A stretch of 64,000 bases of DNA from Telmatospirillum sp. Its GTDB lineage: Bacteria; Pseudomonadota; Alphaproteobacteria; Rhodospirillales; Magnetospirillaceae. A program made the position numbers and the translations under genes. The stretch spans positions 1 through 64,000 of the forward strand of contig JARLJB010000331.1 in NCBI GenBank assembly GCA_031291415.1. Direction: 5' to 3'. Below, in pieces: positions 33,111-41,821 of the stretch (positions are counted from its first letter, which is position 1; the number at the start of each line of letters is the position of its first letter). The notes under the pieces were generated by a model, which ran no database searches, was not told the DNA's origin, and saw only the letters and a list, made by a program, of their open reading frames with translations.

Positions 33111-34045
33111 CAAGAAAGGCCGAGGCCTTCGGCGACGAACGCGTGTCCTTCGCGTCCATGCACATAGCCGTTGGCGAACTCCGTTCCCGGCATCAGATCC
33201 GCCAAGCGGGCGGATGCCTCCGGGGCATCCAGGCGTCCGTCGAGTGTATCGCGGAACAGCCGGGCCACCGCCACCATGTCGCAGTCCTGCGGCCAGAGCC
33301 GGAAGCGATCGATCCCCATACCTCGCAGACCGGCCAGTTCGCCCAACAGATTGACGTAGCGGCAAGACATGGTCTGGGTACCATTGACCGTCAGGAACGG
33401 CTTGCCATCCATGGTATCGACCGGCATGCCGTCGGGATCGCGGCCACAGACATATTGGCAACCATCCTTGTGCAGGTTATGCGACCGGGCATGGTAGCAC
33501 CGCGCCGACAGCGCCAGCGGCAGACGACCGAATGCCTGCACCTCGATTTCCGCCAGCGCCTGGGCCGCCAACACCGCCAAAGTGGTGGCCGGAAGCTCCG
33601 CCGGCAGACAGATCCGCCACGCTCCGCGTCCGGCCAGATAGGCGAGAGTTCCCTCGTTATAGACATTGACGAAGGGCCCGATCACATGCGGACGCCCGGC
33701 CAGATCGGCGGCGATCGCCAAGTCGTTGGCCTCGACCAGCCGGTCGCCGGCGTCGGCGGCCAACGCCCGCATGGCGTCCCGCTCACGCTCTGACATCACC
33801 AGGGCCAAAGACGACAGAACGACCTCTTTGCCGGCGGCACTCAGCCGCTCGGTGACCTCTGCCAGATGAGGCGCGAAAAAAGGCCGGCGTTTCGAACAGA
33901 CCACTTCGCCCAAATGCACGGTCTCAACCGGTGCCTCATCGGCCAGGCGAAAATAGAAATCGCGCCAAACCTCCGGCTTCCAATTGAACAGAACCGGTCC
34001 GATGGTCAGTTTTCCGTTCCGCGGGGAGGGGATCGAGCCGTTCAT
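33110..34045 (-). CDS. ubiV: Oxygen-independent ubiquinone hydroxylation protein UbiV (U32 family)
   Basis: A 311-residue iron-sulfur protein of the U32 peptidase-like family. Four cysteines, C50 (EVVCSKRR), C183, C196 and C200 (ARCYHARSHNLHKDGCQYVC), match the four cluster ligands of E. coli UbiV in spacing. With UbiU it forms the complex that hydroxylates ubiquinone precursors without oxygen, using prephenate as oxygen donor. The ATG overlaps the ubiU stop. Confidence 0.94.
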   Translation of the reverse strand: MNGSIPSPRNGKLTIGPVLFNWKPEVWRDFYFRLADEAPVETVHLGEVVCSKRRPFFAPHLAEVTERLSAAGKEVVLSSLALVMSERERDAMRALAADAGDRLVEANDLAIAADLAGRPHVIGPFVNVYNEGTLAYLAGRGAWRICLPAELPATTLAVLAAQALAEIEVQAFGRLPLALSARCYHARSHNLHKDGCQYVCGRDPDGMPVDTMDGKPFLTVNGTQTMSCRYVNLLGELAGLRGMGIDRFRLWPQDCDMVAVARLFRDTLDGRLDAPEASARLADLMPGTEFANGYVHGREGHAFVAEGLGLS

Positions 34046-35040
34046 TGCCAGCTCCTTTCATAGGCGCCAGACGTCTGGCGTCCGCCTTCCGTGATGCCGT
34101 CGAGATCGATGTCGGGCGGCGTCTCGCCTCGACTGATGGCATCCACCGCCAGCCGGAAAGCCTTGACGACATTGGTCACGTAAGCCCGACCGCGCTGACG
34201 CCCCTCGATCTTGAAGGAGGTAACACCGGCGGCGATCAATTGCGGCAGGATGGACAGCGTGTTGAGCGACGTCGGTTCCTCGAACAGATAGCTGAGCCGG
34301 CCATTGGCCTCGAAACGACCCTTGCAGAGGGTGGGATAGCCGGCCGGCTCACCGGCGCCAAAGGTGTTGATGGTGAATTCGCCCAACTGGCTCACCACCT
34401 TGTCACCTTTTTCGGTGTAGCGGACATGGCTGGCCGGCGAACAGGCGCCGTTCATGTTGGGCGATTTTCCGGTGGCATAGGATGACAGCGAACAGCGCCC
34501 CTCGGCCATGACACAGAGGCCGCCGAAAATGAAGACTTCCATTTCGACCGGCACCCGGGCGCTGAGGTCGGCGATTTCGGGAACCATCAGCACGCGGGGC
34601 AGGATGGCCCGCCGGATGCCGAAGGCTTCGTGATAGAAGCGAATCGCCTCGGCCGAGGAGGCCGAGGCCTGGACGGATAAATGCAGCCTGAGCTCGGGAT
34701 GGTGCCGCGCCGTATAGTCGCATAATCCGAGGTCGGCCATGATCACCGCGTCGACCTTCAGTCGGGCGGCGTCATCGACGGCCTTGTGCCAAAGCTCCGG
34801 CGCCCCGGCCCGTGGGAAGGTGTTGATGGCGACAAACACCTTGGTCCCACGCTCATGGGCGTAGGCGAGACCCGTGGCCAGTTCGTCCCGGCTGAAATTG
34901 AGCCCGGGGAAATTCCGCGCATTGGTTTCGTCGCGAAAGCCCAGATACACGCTGTCGGCGCCAGCGTCGACCGCCGCCCGCAAAGCCGCCGGCGTGCCGG
35001 CCGGGCAGACCAATTCGACCGGCCGAGAGAGCCCGGTCAT
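34042..35040 (-). CDS. ubiU: Oxygen-independent ubiquinone hydroxylation protein UbiU (U32 family)
   Basis: A 332-residue U32-family protein opening with ELVCPAGTPAALRAAVDAGADSVYLGF. Cysteines C176, C183, C200 and C239 reproduce the spacing of the four 4Fe-4S ligands in E. coli UbiU (7, 17 and 39 residues apart). It partners UbiV. The start at 35040 overlaps the ubiT stop, so ubiT, ubiU, ubiV and the prepilin peptidase are all translationally coupled. The longer frame to 35199 lies inside ubiT and is not used. Confidence 0.95.
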   Translation of the reverse strand: MTGLSRPVELVCPAGTPAALRAAVDAGADSVYLGFRDETNARNFPGLNFSRDELATGLAYAHERGTKVFVAINTFPRAGAPELWHKAVDDAARLKVDAVIMADLGLCDYTARHHPELRLHLSVQASASSAEAIRFYHEAFGIRRAILPRVLMVPEIADLSARVPVEMEVFIFGGLCVMAEGRCSLSSYATGKSPNMNGACSPASHVRYTEKGDKVVSQLGEFTINTFGAGEPAGYPTLCKGRFEANGRLSYLFEEPTSLNTLSILPQLIAAGVTSFKIEGRQRGRAYVTNVVKAFRLAVDAISRGETPPDIDLDGITEGGRQTSGAYERSWQ

Positions 35041-35717
35041 GTCCGCTGCTCCCTTTGGCGAAGACTGCGGCGTAGCGTGACGATCTCCCCCTCCAGTTCG
35101 TTGAGCCTGGCCGCCTGGGCGTCGGCGCTTTTGAGGGCAGGCCCAACCAGCGCTTGACGCACCAGCGCCATATCGTCGGCCAATCGACGGAACAGCCATC
35201 CGCCCACCCTCGCGGCTTGAAGCAGCGGGCGCGCCAACGGACCGACCGTGGCGGCGAAATCGGCTTCCATATCGATACCGGCGCCATCGACGGCATTGCG
35301 CAAGGCGACGATCACTTCCGTGTCGCCCTCGATGACCAACTGACGAGAGAAGAAGACGGCATCGCCATCCAGGCGCCCCTCGCCCAAGGCGATCAGCATG
35401 GCCAGGGGTCCGCGGATCACGGCGGTCACCGGCAAATCGGCGAAATCGCGATAAACGGTGAGACGCGGCCGATCGGGCTTTGGTTCGAGAAGCAATACGA
35501 ATGGCAGATCAACCGGATCGATGCCGATCACCGCGTCGGGATAGGCCGTCAGGCGGTCGAGGATGTCCGGATGGCGGCGGCGCACGACGGCAAGAATAGC
35601 GTCGAACAGCGGCTGCAGAAAACGCGGCGGCACCGGTCCCAGAGCCATCCCGGCCAACAGGATGGGGGAAAACGGCGGATCGACGGGGCGGGAGCGCTCC
35701 GTACGAGGGTTCGACAT
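35037..35717 (-). CDS. ubiT: Ubiquinone biosynthesis accessory factor UbiT (SCP2 domain)
   Basis: A 226-residue SCP2-like lipid-binding protein, needed for anaerobic ubiquinone synthesis. Visible blocks are LQPLFDAILAVVRRRHPDILDRL, DLPFVLLLEP, RLTVYRDFADLPVTAVIRGPLAMLIALGEG and DGDAVFFSRQLVIEGDTEVIVALRNAVD, the conserved SCP2 core of UbiT. The C-terminus adds a predicted coiled coil (AARLNELEGEIVTLRRSLRQRE). The likely start is the ATG at 35717. It is the first gene of the ubiTUV operon; I see no convincing FNR box upstream. Confidence 0.92.
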   Translation of the reverse strand: MSNPRTERSRPVDPPFSPILLAGMALGPVPPRFLQPLFDAILAVVRRRHPDILDRLTAYPDAVIGIDPVDLPFVLLLEPKPDRPRLTVYRDFADLPVTAVIRGPLAMLIALGEGRLDGDAVFFSRQLVIEGDTEVIVALRNAVDGAGIDMEADFAATVGPLARPLLQAARVGGWLFRRLADDMALVRQALVGPALKSADAQAARLNELEGEIVTLRRSLRQREQRT

Positions 35718-35799
35718 GACAACCCCAATTTTCTTATGCGTTAAAGACGGCAACAAAGCACCGCCCGGCCGTACCCGTCAAGAGATGCCGCAGCCAATC

Positions 35800-35833
35800 A
35801 TACCGGCGAACGCTTGATCTGACTCGCCGGTAT
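35800..35833. terminator. Inverted repeat downstream of tlpA
   Basis: ATACCGGCGA pairs with TCGCCGGTAT across a 14-base loop, between the tlpA-like stop and the ubiT promoter region. It may end the menA-tlpA transcript. There is no long T run, so the assignment is tentative. Confidence 0.4.
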
Positions 35834-35895
35834 CAGCCGCCATTGCGGCGGCGGCAAAGCGGGCGGATGCCCGTCAATTCATTGGCCTGCCGGTA

Positions 35896-36411
35896 TCAGT
35901 CGGCGGCCACGAGGCGCTCGAGAACGGCCACGACATCGGGACTATCCCAGGCGATGGCGCCTTCGACCCGGGCCACTTCTCTGCCCTTCTTGTCGATGAC
36001 CACGGTGGTGGGCATACCGAAGATTCCGAAGGCGCGGGCCCCGCTGCCGTCGGCGTCGTGGTATTTGGCCAGATGGGCAACATGCATTTCGTCGTAAAAA
36101 CGATCGATGACGCGCATGCCGCCACGGTCGAGCGACACGGCGACAACCACAGCGCCCTTGTCGGCCAGTCGCCCCTGCAACGCATCAAGACGCGGGAATT
36201 CGACACGACAGGGTGCGCACCACGTCGCCCAGTAATCGAGGACCACCACCTTGCCCTTGAAGGCGTCGAGACCAAGAGGATGTCCGTCCCGATCGGAAAA
36301 AGCCACCGCCGGTACCACCTTAGGCTGGGCGTTCAAGGCAAGGTCCGCCGCCACGGCTGACCATGCCGACAGCAGCAGGCAAAGAACGGAAAGGAGGCAG
36401 GCCCGCCTCAC
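35896..36411 (-). CDS. TlpA-like periplasmic thioredoxin-fold disulfide reductase
   Basis: About 171 residues from a GTG at 36411 that overlaps the menA stop (GTGA). A signal peptide (LLSVLCLLLSAWSAVAA) is followed by a TlpA/ResA-type domain with the redox pair in WATWCAPCRVEFPRL and the cis-Pro segment FGIFGMPTTVVIDKKG. Such proteins keep periplasmic cysteines reduced, often for cytochrome c or oxidase maturation; the actual client is unknown. The much longer frame to 36999 runs through menA out of frame and is a shadow. Confidence 0.9.
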   Translation of the reverse strand: MRRACLLSVLCLLLSAWSAVAADLALNAQPKVVPAVAFSDRDGHPLGLDAFKGKVVVLDYWATWCAPCRVEFPRLDALQGRLADKGAVVVAVSLDRGGMRVIDRFYDEMHVAHLAKYHDADGSGARAFGIFGMPTTVVIDKKGREVARVEGAIAWDSPDVVAVLERLVAAD

Positions 36412-37316
36412 CACGCCAATCCCAGACTGAGCAACAGACCGTACGCCAGCTGGACCTGCGCCGTCTGACCGAGAAGACGGTTGAACACCGGCCCGGGAGC
36501 CTCGCGGAAAAACCGCCGCACCATGAGAAAGGCCAGCGGAAGGGCTCCAAACGCCAGCCAAGCCTGCCCGCCTTTCAGCAAGATCAGATCGAAGAGCGGC
36601 AGAAACACAAAGGGCATGAACATGAGGACCGCGTAAAGCCAGGGCGTCAGACGCGGCCCGGCCACGATGGCCAATGTCCGCCGGCCGACGCGCGCATCGG
36701 CCGCGGCATCCCGATAGTTGTTCACCAGCAGAACCGCCGCTCCATAGCAGCCGACGGCAATACCAGCCAGAACAGCGGCGGGCGTCACGCTGCCGACATG
36801 CAACCAAGTGGTTCCGGCAACCGCCCCGAGACCAAAAAAGATCATCACGAACAATTCGCCGAACGGTGTGTAGGCGATCGGCACCGGTCCGCCGGTATAG
36901 GCCCAGGCGGCCACGAGACTGGCCAGGCCAAGCAGCAAAATCGGCCAACCGCCCATGTAGACGAGACCAAGGCCAGCCAGCGTCGCCACCAGGGAACAAA
37001 CGGCGGCTCCTCGCTTCATCTGGGTCGGCGACAGCAAACCGGCCGCGGTCACCCGGAGCGGCCCCAGCCGGTCGGGACCATCGGCACCACGTTCGTGGTC
37101 GGCCACGTCATTGTAGAGGTTTGAACAAATCTGAATCGCCATGGCGGCAATCAAGGCCAACGGAATGGCGATCCAATTGATCCGGGCTTCTCCACACCAG
37201 GCAACAGCGCTGCCGACCGCGACAGGTACGGCCGAAAGGCTAAGCGTCCGCGGCCTGATGGCCATCAGCCACAGGGCAAAAGGAGACGGCCGGGAAGCGA
37301 CGACGGAAGACGACAT
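36408..37316 (-). CDS. Prenyltransferase, MenA-like (1,4-dihydroxy-2-naphthoate prenyltransferase)
   Basis: A 302-residue UbiA-superfamily membrane enzyme. The first Asp-rich motif is QICSNLYNDVADHERGADGPDRLGPLR and the second LVNNYRDAAADARVGRRTLAI, both in the form typical of MenA rather than UbiA. MenA attaches the isoprenoid tail to dihydroxynaphthoate in menaquinone synthesis. No other men or mqn genes are in the window. It adjoins the ubiTUV operon (same strand, separated by tlpA), suggesting a quinone locus used under low oxygen. Another UbiA-type substrate is possible but less likely. Confidence 0.85.
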   Translation of the reverse strand: MSSSVVASRPSPFALWLMAIRPRTLSLSAVPVAVGSAVAWCGEARINWIAIPLALIAAMAIQICSNLYNDVADHERGADGPDRLGPLRVTAAGLLSPTQMKRGAAVCSLVATLAGLGLVYMGGWPILLLGLASLVAAWAYTGGPVPIAYTPFGELFVMIFFGLGAVAGTTWLHVGSVTPAAVLAGIAVGCYGAAVLLVNNYRDAAADARVGRRTLAIVAGPRLTPWLYAVLMFMPFVFLPLFDLILLKGGQAWLAFGALPLAFLMVRRFFREAPGPVFNRLLGQTAQVQLAYGLLLSLGLAW

Positions 37317-37552
37317 GGACTCCTCAGCAAATCAAGCCAAGCATAATGCGGCGTCCGAACCGGTCGTGGCATCAGCGGCTAGACGGACGACGCCTCTTCC
37401 GACGGGCCGCCTTACCATGCTTGGCATAGCCCCAATAGCACGCCTCGCCCCGGTCATCCACAGGATCCTTGTTGGACGGACCGACAATTCGGCCAAAATC
37501 TCCGGTCCAGAATGTTATATGGTAGGAAACGTCGTTGAAGAAAGACCCTCCC

Positions 37553-38335
37553 ATGCCGCTATTGCCCACGCTTTTCGTCTCCCACGGCGCGCCGACCATG
37601 ATCTTGCAAGATATCCCCGCCCACCATTTTCTGGCGGGACTGGGCGGACAACTGGCACGTCCCAAGGCCATCCTGGCCATCTCGGCCCATTGGGAGGCCC
37701 GTGGACCGCGCGTGTCGGCGGTTTCTGAGCCGCCAACCATCTACGACTTCTATGGTTTCCCGGCCGAACTCTATGCCATGACCTATCCCGTTCCGGGTTC
37801 GCCTGCCCTGGCCGCCCGAACGGCCGATCTGCTTGCCGCCGCTGGCCTGCCCGCTGTCATCGATGACAGCCGCGGCCTCGACCATGGCGCCTGGGCTCCA
37901 CTCAAACTGATGTACCCGGACGCGTCTATACCCGTCGTATCTCTGTCGCTGCTACCCGACGGCGGACCTGCCGCACATCTGAAGATCGGTGAGGCACTGC
38001 GGCCGCTACGCGACGAGGGTGTGCTGATCGTCGGATCGGGATCGTTGACCCATTCCTTGCGCGATGCCTTCGCCCATGCCGACGGAGACCCGACGCCCCC
38101 CTGGGTCAGCGCCTTCCAGGATTGGACCGCCGCGGCCATTGCCGGCAACCAGCAAGACAAACTGGCCGACTACCGCCGGCAAGCACCGTCTGCGACACGC
38201 AACCACCCCAGCGAGGAACATTTTCTGCCGCTGTTTGTGGCGCTTGGCGCCGGCACGCCAGGAACCGCCGGCCGTCGTCTGCATACCAGCGTCGACCTCG
38301 GCGTCTTGGCTATGGATGCCTACGCTTTCGACTGA
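37553..38335 (+). CDS. DODA-type extradiol dioxygenase (LigB superfamily, YgiD-like)
   Basis: A 260-residue cytoplasmic enzyme. It opens with LPTLFVSHGAPTMILQ, whose His is the first iron ligand in the class III ring-opening family; further blocks are LAISAHWEARGPRVS, GLDHGAWAPLKLMYPDASIPVVSLSL, SGSLTHSLRDA and HPSEEHFLPLFVALGA. These match YgiD/4,5-DOPA dioxygenase proteins. The physiological catechol substrate is unknown. The ATG at 37553 is preferred over the TTG at 37535. Its 3' end overlaps the converging pentapeptide-repeat gene by 16 bases. Confidence 0.88.
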   Translation: MPLLPTLFVSHGAPTMILQDIPAHHFLAGLGGQLARPKAILAISAHWEARGPRVSAVSEPPTIYDFYGFPAELYAMTYPVPGSPALAARTADLLAAAGLPAVIDDSRGLDHGAWAPLKLMYPDASIPVVSLSLLPDGGPAAHLKIGEALRPLRDEGVLIVGSGSLTHSLRDAFAHADGDPTPPWVSAFQDWTAAAIAGNQQDKLADYRRQAPSATRNHPSEEHFLPLFVALGAGTPGTAGRRLHTSVDLGVLAMDAYAFD

Positions 38336-39708
38336 TCATCGGGAACGGAAGGCAACAAGAGCCCGATGGGCAGACGGGTCGCCGGGTCGCCGTCGACTCC
38401 TTCAAGCTGTCCCTGGATCAGACCGGAAACGGCGGAGAAGTCGGCGCCGGCCAAATGCGCGCCAAGAAGAATGGCACCGGAGAGATCGGCGTCGCCCATG
38501 GTCGCCCCACTGAGATCGGCGCCAGCCAAATCTGCCCCTTTCAGGTTGGCTTGCGCGAATTGGCAGCCGGACAGCCGCGCATGCCGCAGACGCGCCACCG
38601 CGAGATCGGCGCCGACAAACGAGGTTCCCGCGGCGTCGGCATTGCGCATGTCCACGCCATGCATCTCGGCACCGCTGAAATCGCACCCGGAAAGATCGGC
38701 TTTGCGTAACATGGACGACGTCAGCAAGGCTCCAGCCAGCTGACGACCGGAAAGATCCGCGCCCTCCAAATTGGCGCGCTTGCCGTCCTGGCCGCCGCTT
38801 TCCACCCAACGGGCATGAGCTTGCAGGATCGCCTCGATATCGATAGCTGCCGGGCCTTGCGGATCTTTCGAAGTCTTCGGCTTCTTCTTCGAAACGGCAG
38901 CCGCCTTCTCTTCGATGCCGGCGTCGTCTTTCGAATCGCGTACCGCCGGTTCGACATTTTTCCCGCCGCCCGTCACCTCGACGTCATCAGTCAAGACAAG
39001 ACTCCGTCGTTTGGGCAAAGAGACGACTTCAATTGCATTCGGTCCCGAGGACGTCGTCTCCGGGCACGTCGCCAGTTCGATTCCGATGCTCCCCGACTTA
39101 CCGGACGAGATTTCCGCCGCAGGGACGGTCGACGGCCCCACACGGACAGAAGAACGGGGGCCGGCCACCGGCAAACGCTTCGCGGCTCCGGAACCGGTTC
39201 CGCAGTCTTCCTGTTTTCGCATCCGCGGATCGGCGGAGCCTTCCTCGCCGCGTGCCGGCGCAACAACAATGGGATCGGGGCGCCCGGCAAACTTGAACAG
39301 ACGCGGATTGGTGATCACGCCGACCACCGCCCCCAGCATCTTGTCGCCCGATAACGGCTTTTGCAAAATGCCATGAATACCAAAAGCGCAAGCCTGGGCG
39401 AGTTGCGCCCGATCCAGTGTGCGGGCCAGCAACACGACCGGTACATTCGGAGCCGGACTCCGGGTACGGTCGCGCAACCACTCCAGCATATGGATAACGC
39501 CGGTCTCGTCGTGGGTCAGTTCGACGAAAGCCACGTGGACCTGATTGTGGGCAAGAATGCGCGAGACATCGGTGGCGTGGGCGGTGCTCAGAACATCCCT
39601 GACGCGGTGATGCTTGAACAGACTGCGCGCGAAAAAGCGAAACTGTTCGTCGCGATCGACGATCAGGATCCGTAGCGGAGCCCAATTGAATGTCGTCGTT
39701 GCCGCCAC
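38320..39708 (-). CDS. Pseudo-receiver domain fused to pentapeptide repeats
   Basis: A 462-residue protein. The N-terminal 130 residues are a receiver fold (PLRILIVDRDEQFRFFARSLF; Lys in GILQKPLSG), but the phosphoacceptor Asp is replaced by Glu (VHVAFVELTHDETG) and the switch Thr region reads LLARTLD. Residues about 150-300 are a low-complexity charged linker. Residues about 305-440 are pentapeptide repeats (ADLSG, ADLAGADLSGATMGDADLSG), ending in LEGVDGDPATRLPIG. A Glu at this site can mimic phosphorylation, so the domain may be a constitutive interaction module. No kinase gene is adjacent. Function unknown. Confidence 0.82.
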   Translation of the reverse strand: MAATTTFNWAPLRILIVDRDEQFRFFARSLFKHHRVRDVLSTAHATDVSRILAHNQVHVAFVELTHDETGVIHMLEWLRDRTRSPAPNVPVVLLARTLDRAQLAQACAFGIHGILQKPLSGDKMLGAVVGVITNPRLFKFAGRPDPIVVAPARGEEGSADPRMRKQEDCGTGSGAAKRLPVAGPRSSVRVGPSTVPAAEISSGKSGSIGIELATCPETTSSGPNAIEVVSLPKRRSLVLTDDVEVTGGGKNVEPAVRDSKDDAGIEEKAAAVSKKKPKTSKDPQGPAAIDIEAILQAHARWVESGGQDGKRANLEGADLSGRQLAGALLTSSMLRKADLSGCDFSGAEMHGVDMRNADAAGTSFVGADLAVARLRHARLSGCQFAQANLKGADLAGADLSGATMGDADLSGAILLGAHLAGADFSAVSGLIQGQLEGVDGDPATRLPIGLLLPSVPDDQSKA

Positions 39709-39889
39709 GCATTGTCCTTTCCTGGAGGCAATCCGGTTGATCGACTATTGTCGTCGTTATTCAACCTAAGGTCCACCTCGCGGTTAAGCCGGCCCAAAGC
39801 GACGGGAGTCACCGAGGACTACCCTGGACAGCGTCCCAACCGTCACCCAGGAGAACTGATGCGTAAAATGTTAAGGGCGGCGGCCCTCA

Positions 39890-41821
39890 TCAGTCGCGGA
39901 AGGCATTCGTGTTCCCATTGTCGAAGAGGAATAGCTCGGCTTTTATCCTTTCGATCACGGCGTGCCAATCTCGAGGTTTCGACTGTCTGAACAACCGCAG
40001 AGACGGATACCAGGGGCTGTCTTCACGGTGCCGGAGCCAGCGCCAACAGGGACTGAATCGATCGGCCATCCAGACCGGTTTTCCCAGGGCCGCCGCCAGA
40101 TGGACCACGGCGGTATCGACCGAGATGACGAGATCGAGATTGGCGATCAATGCCGCGGTGTCAGCGAAATCCTCCATCTCACTCATGAAATCGGTCACAG
40201 GGGAATCCTTGGACACAGGCGATCCGTCTTTTTGCAAACTGAAGAACTGCATGTTCGGCAGGTCGAACAATGGTGCCAGTTTCTCCGGCGCCAGAGATCG
40301 CCGTCGGTCAACCGCCTGGCGACGTCCCGCCCACGCCAAACCGATACGTCGGCCGTGATCAGGCAAGGCGGAAAGCCGGGCCCGCCAAGTGGCGATCAGA
40401 TCGTCGTCGGCACGGAGATAAGAGGTGGCGCTGGGAATGGTCGCCAGCGTGGTCCCCAGCGCCAAGGGCATACTGAGCATCGGACAATGGAGATCGAAGG
40501 CCGGAAGCGGCTCACCGTATGGCACCACCTGCTCGACACCCGGCAGGCCGCGCAGCAGGCGGAGCAACGGTTTCTGTACCTCCATGACCACCCTCAATCC
40601 GCGGGCCGCGGCCAAGGAAGCGTAACGGCAGAACTGCAGGCTATCGCCAAACCCCTGCTCGGCATGAATGAGCAAGGTTTTGCCCTCGGCAGCCTCCCCC
40701 CGCCACTGTGGTCGGCCGAAGTCGCGACGCGCATTGATCCCGTCCGGCGTCTGCCATCGCCGTTCATATGCCTCCCATCCCGCAGCCAGATCCCCCTGCC
40801 CCAGCAGCGCCATGGCCAGATTGCAATGGGCGCCAGGATGGTCAGGCTCAAGCGCAAGGGCACGTCTGTAGCAGGCGACAGCGTCATCCATCCGGCCTTG
40901 ATCCTGCAGCGTGTTGCCCAGGTTGTTATAAGCAGGACAATAGTCTGGTCGAAGATCCAAGGCTGTCTGGAAACAGGCGACCGCCTCGTCCAGTCGTTCC
41001 ATTTCTCGCAGGGCGGTGCCCAGGCCGTTGTAAGCCTCGGGATCACCCGGTTTGATGACGATTGCCCAGCGATAGTGACTGACGGCCTCTCCCAGCCGTT
41101 CCTGATCCTGCAAGACGTTGCCCAGATTGTGATAGGCCTCCGATTGGTCGGGCTGAAGGCTGATAGCGTTTCGGAAACAGGCGATCGCCTCGTTCAAATC
41201 CCCCTGTTTCCGCAGAGCGTTGGCAAGATTGCCATACGCCGGGGAATCCCTCTTGAGGCCGATGGCCTTTCTGTAGCAGGCAATTGCCGCTTCGGGCTGC
41301 CCGACGTCGAACAGCGCGCTACCCAGATTATTGTAGGTTCCCGGATGGCCCGGCTTGAGGCTGATGGCACGTTTATAGCAGGCGACAGCGTCATCCAACC
41401 GGCCCCGTTCCCGCAACGCATTTCCCAGATTGTCATACGCTTCCGGAATATACGGATAGACCGAGATAGCTTTCCGATAGGATGCGATAGCATCCGACAG
41501 CCAGCCCCTTACCCCACGTTCGACACCTATATTATAAAAATATATGGCCTGTTCATAATCAGGCCCTATTTCGTTTTCTAGATTGGGAGATGATAGGCTC
41601 GACTGTCTCATCTGACGGACAATTAGCCCGAGCAGATGTCGGCTTTCAGCATGCCTGGAATCAACATCCAGCACTTGCCGGCAAAGCCGTTCGGCCTCGG
41701 TCAAACTTCCGGCGCGATAGTGTCGAAGGGCGTCGGAGAACACGCTTTGGACGCGCAGCAGCATCCCCGGTATCACAGGCCCGCCCAGCTTTTGTTCCGC
41801 CCGTCGCTGTTTACGGTTCAT
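39890..41821 (-). CDS. TPR-repeat glycosyltransferase-like protein (GT41/GT9-like C-terminus)
   Basis: About 643 residues from the ATG at 41821 (GGAGG upstream), opening MNRKQRRAEQKLG, a start common to a TPR family in Rhodospirillales. About eight tetratricopeptide repeats cover residues 50-385 (for example AYNNLGNTLQDQGRMDDAVACYRRALALEPDHP). The C-terminal 250 residues form a GT-B-like fold (LIHAEQGFGDSLQFCRYA, RIGLAWAGRR, DTAALIANLDLVISVDTAVVHLAAALGKPVW). Similar proteins glycosylate flagellin or surface proteins, but no target gene is nearby. No signal peptide is seen, so it is cytoplasmic. Confidence 0.85.
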   Translation of the reverse strand: MNRKQRRAEQKLGGPVIPGMLLRVQSVFSDALRHYRAGSLTEAERLCRQVLDVDSRHAESRHLLGLIVRQMRQSSLSSPNLENEIGPDYEQAIYFYNIGVERGVRGWLSDAIASYRKAISVYPYIPEAYDNLGNALRERGRLDDAVACYKRAISLKPGHPGTYNNLGSALFDVGQPEAAIACYRKAIGLKRDSPAYGNLANALRKQGDLNEAIACFRNAISLQPDQSEAYHNLGNVLQDQERLGEAVSHYRWAIVIKPGDPEAYNGLGTALREMERLDEAVACFQTALDLRPDYCPAYNNLGNTLQDQGRMDDAVACYRRALALEPDHPGAHCNLAMALLGQGDLAAGWEAYERRWQTPDGINARRDFGRPQWRGEAAEGKTLLIHAEQGFGDSLQFCRYASLAAARGLRVVMEVQKPLLRLLRGLPGVEQVVPYGEPLPAFDLHCPMLSMPLALGTTLATIPSATSYLRADDDLIATWRARLSALPDHGRRIGLAWAGRRQAVDRRRSLAPEKLAPLFDLPNMQFFSLQKDGSPVSKDSPVTDFMSEMEDFADTAALIANLDLVISVDTAVVHLAAALGKPVWMADRFSPCWRWLRHREDSPWYPSLRLFRQSKPRDWHAVIERIKAELFLFDNGNTNAFRD

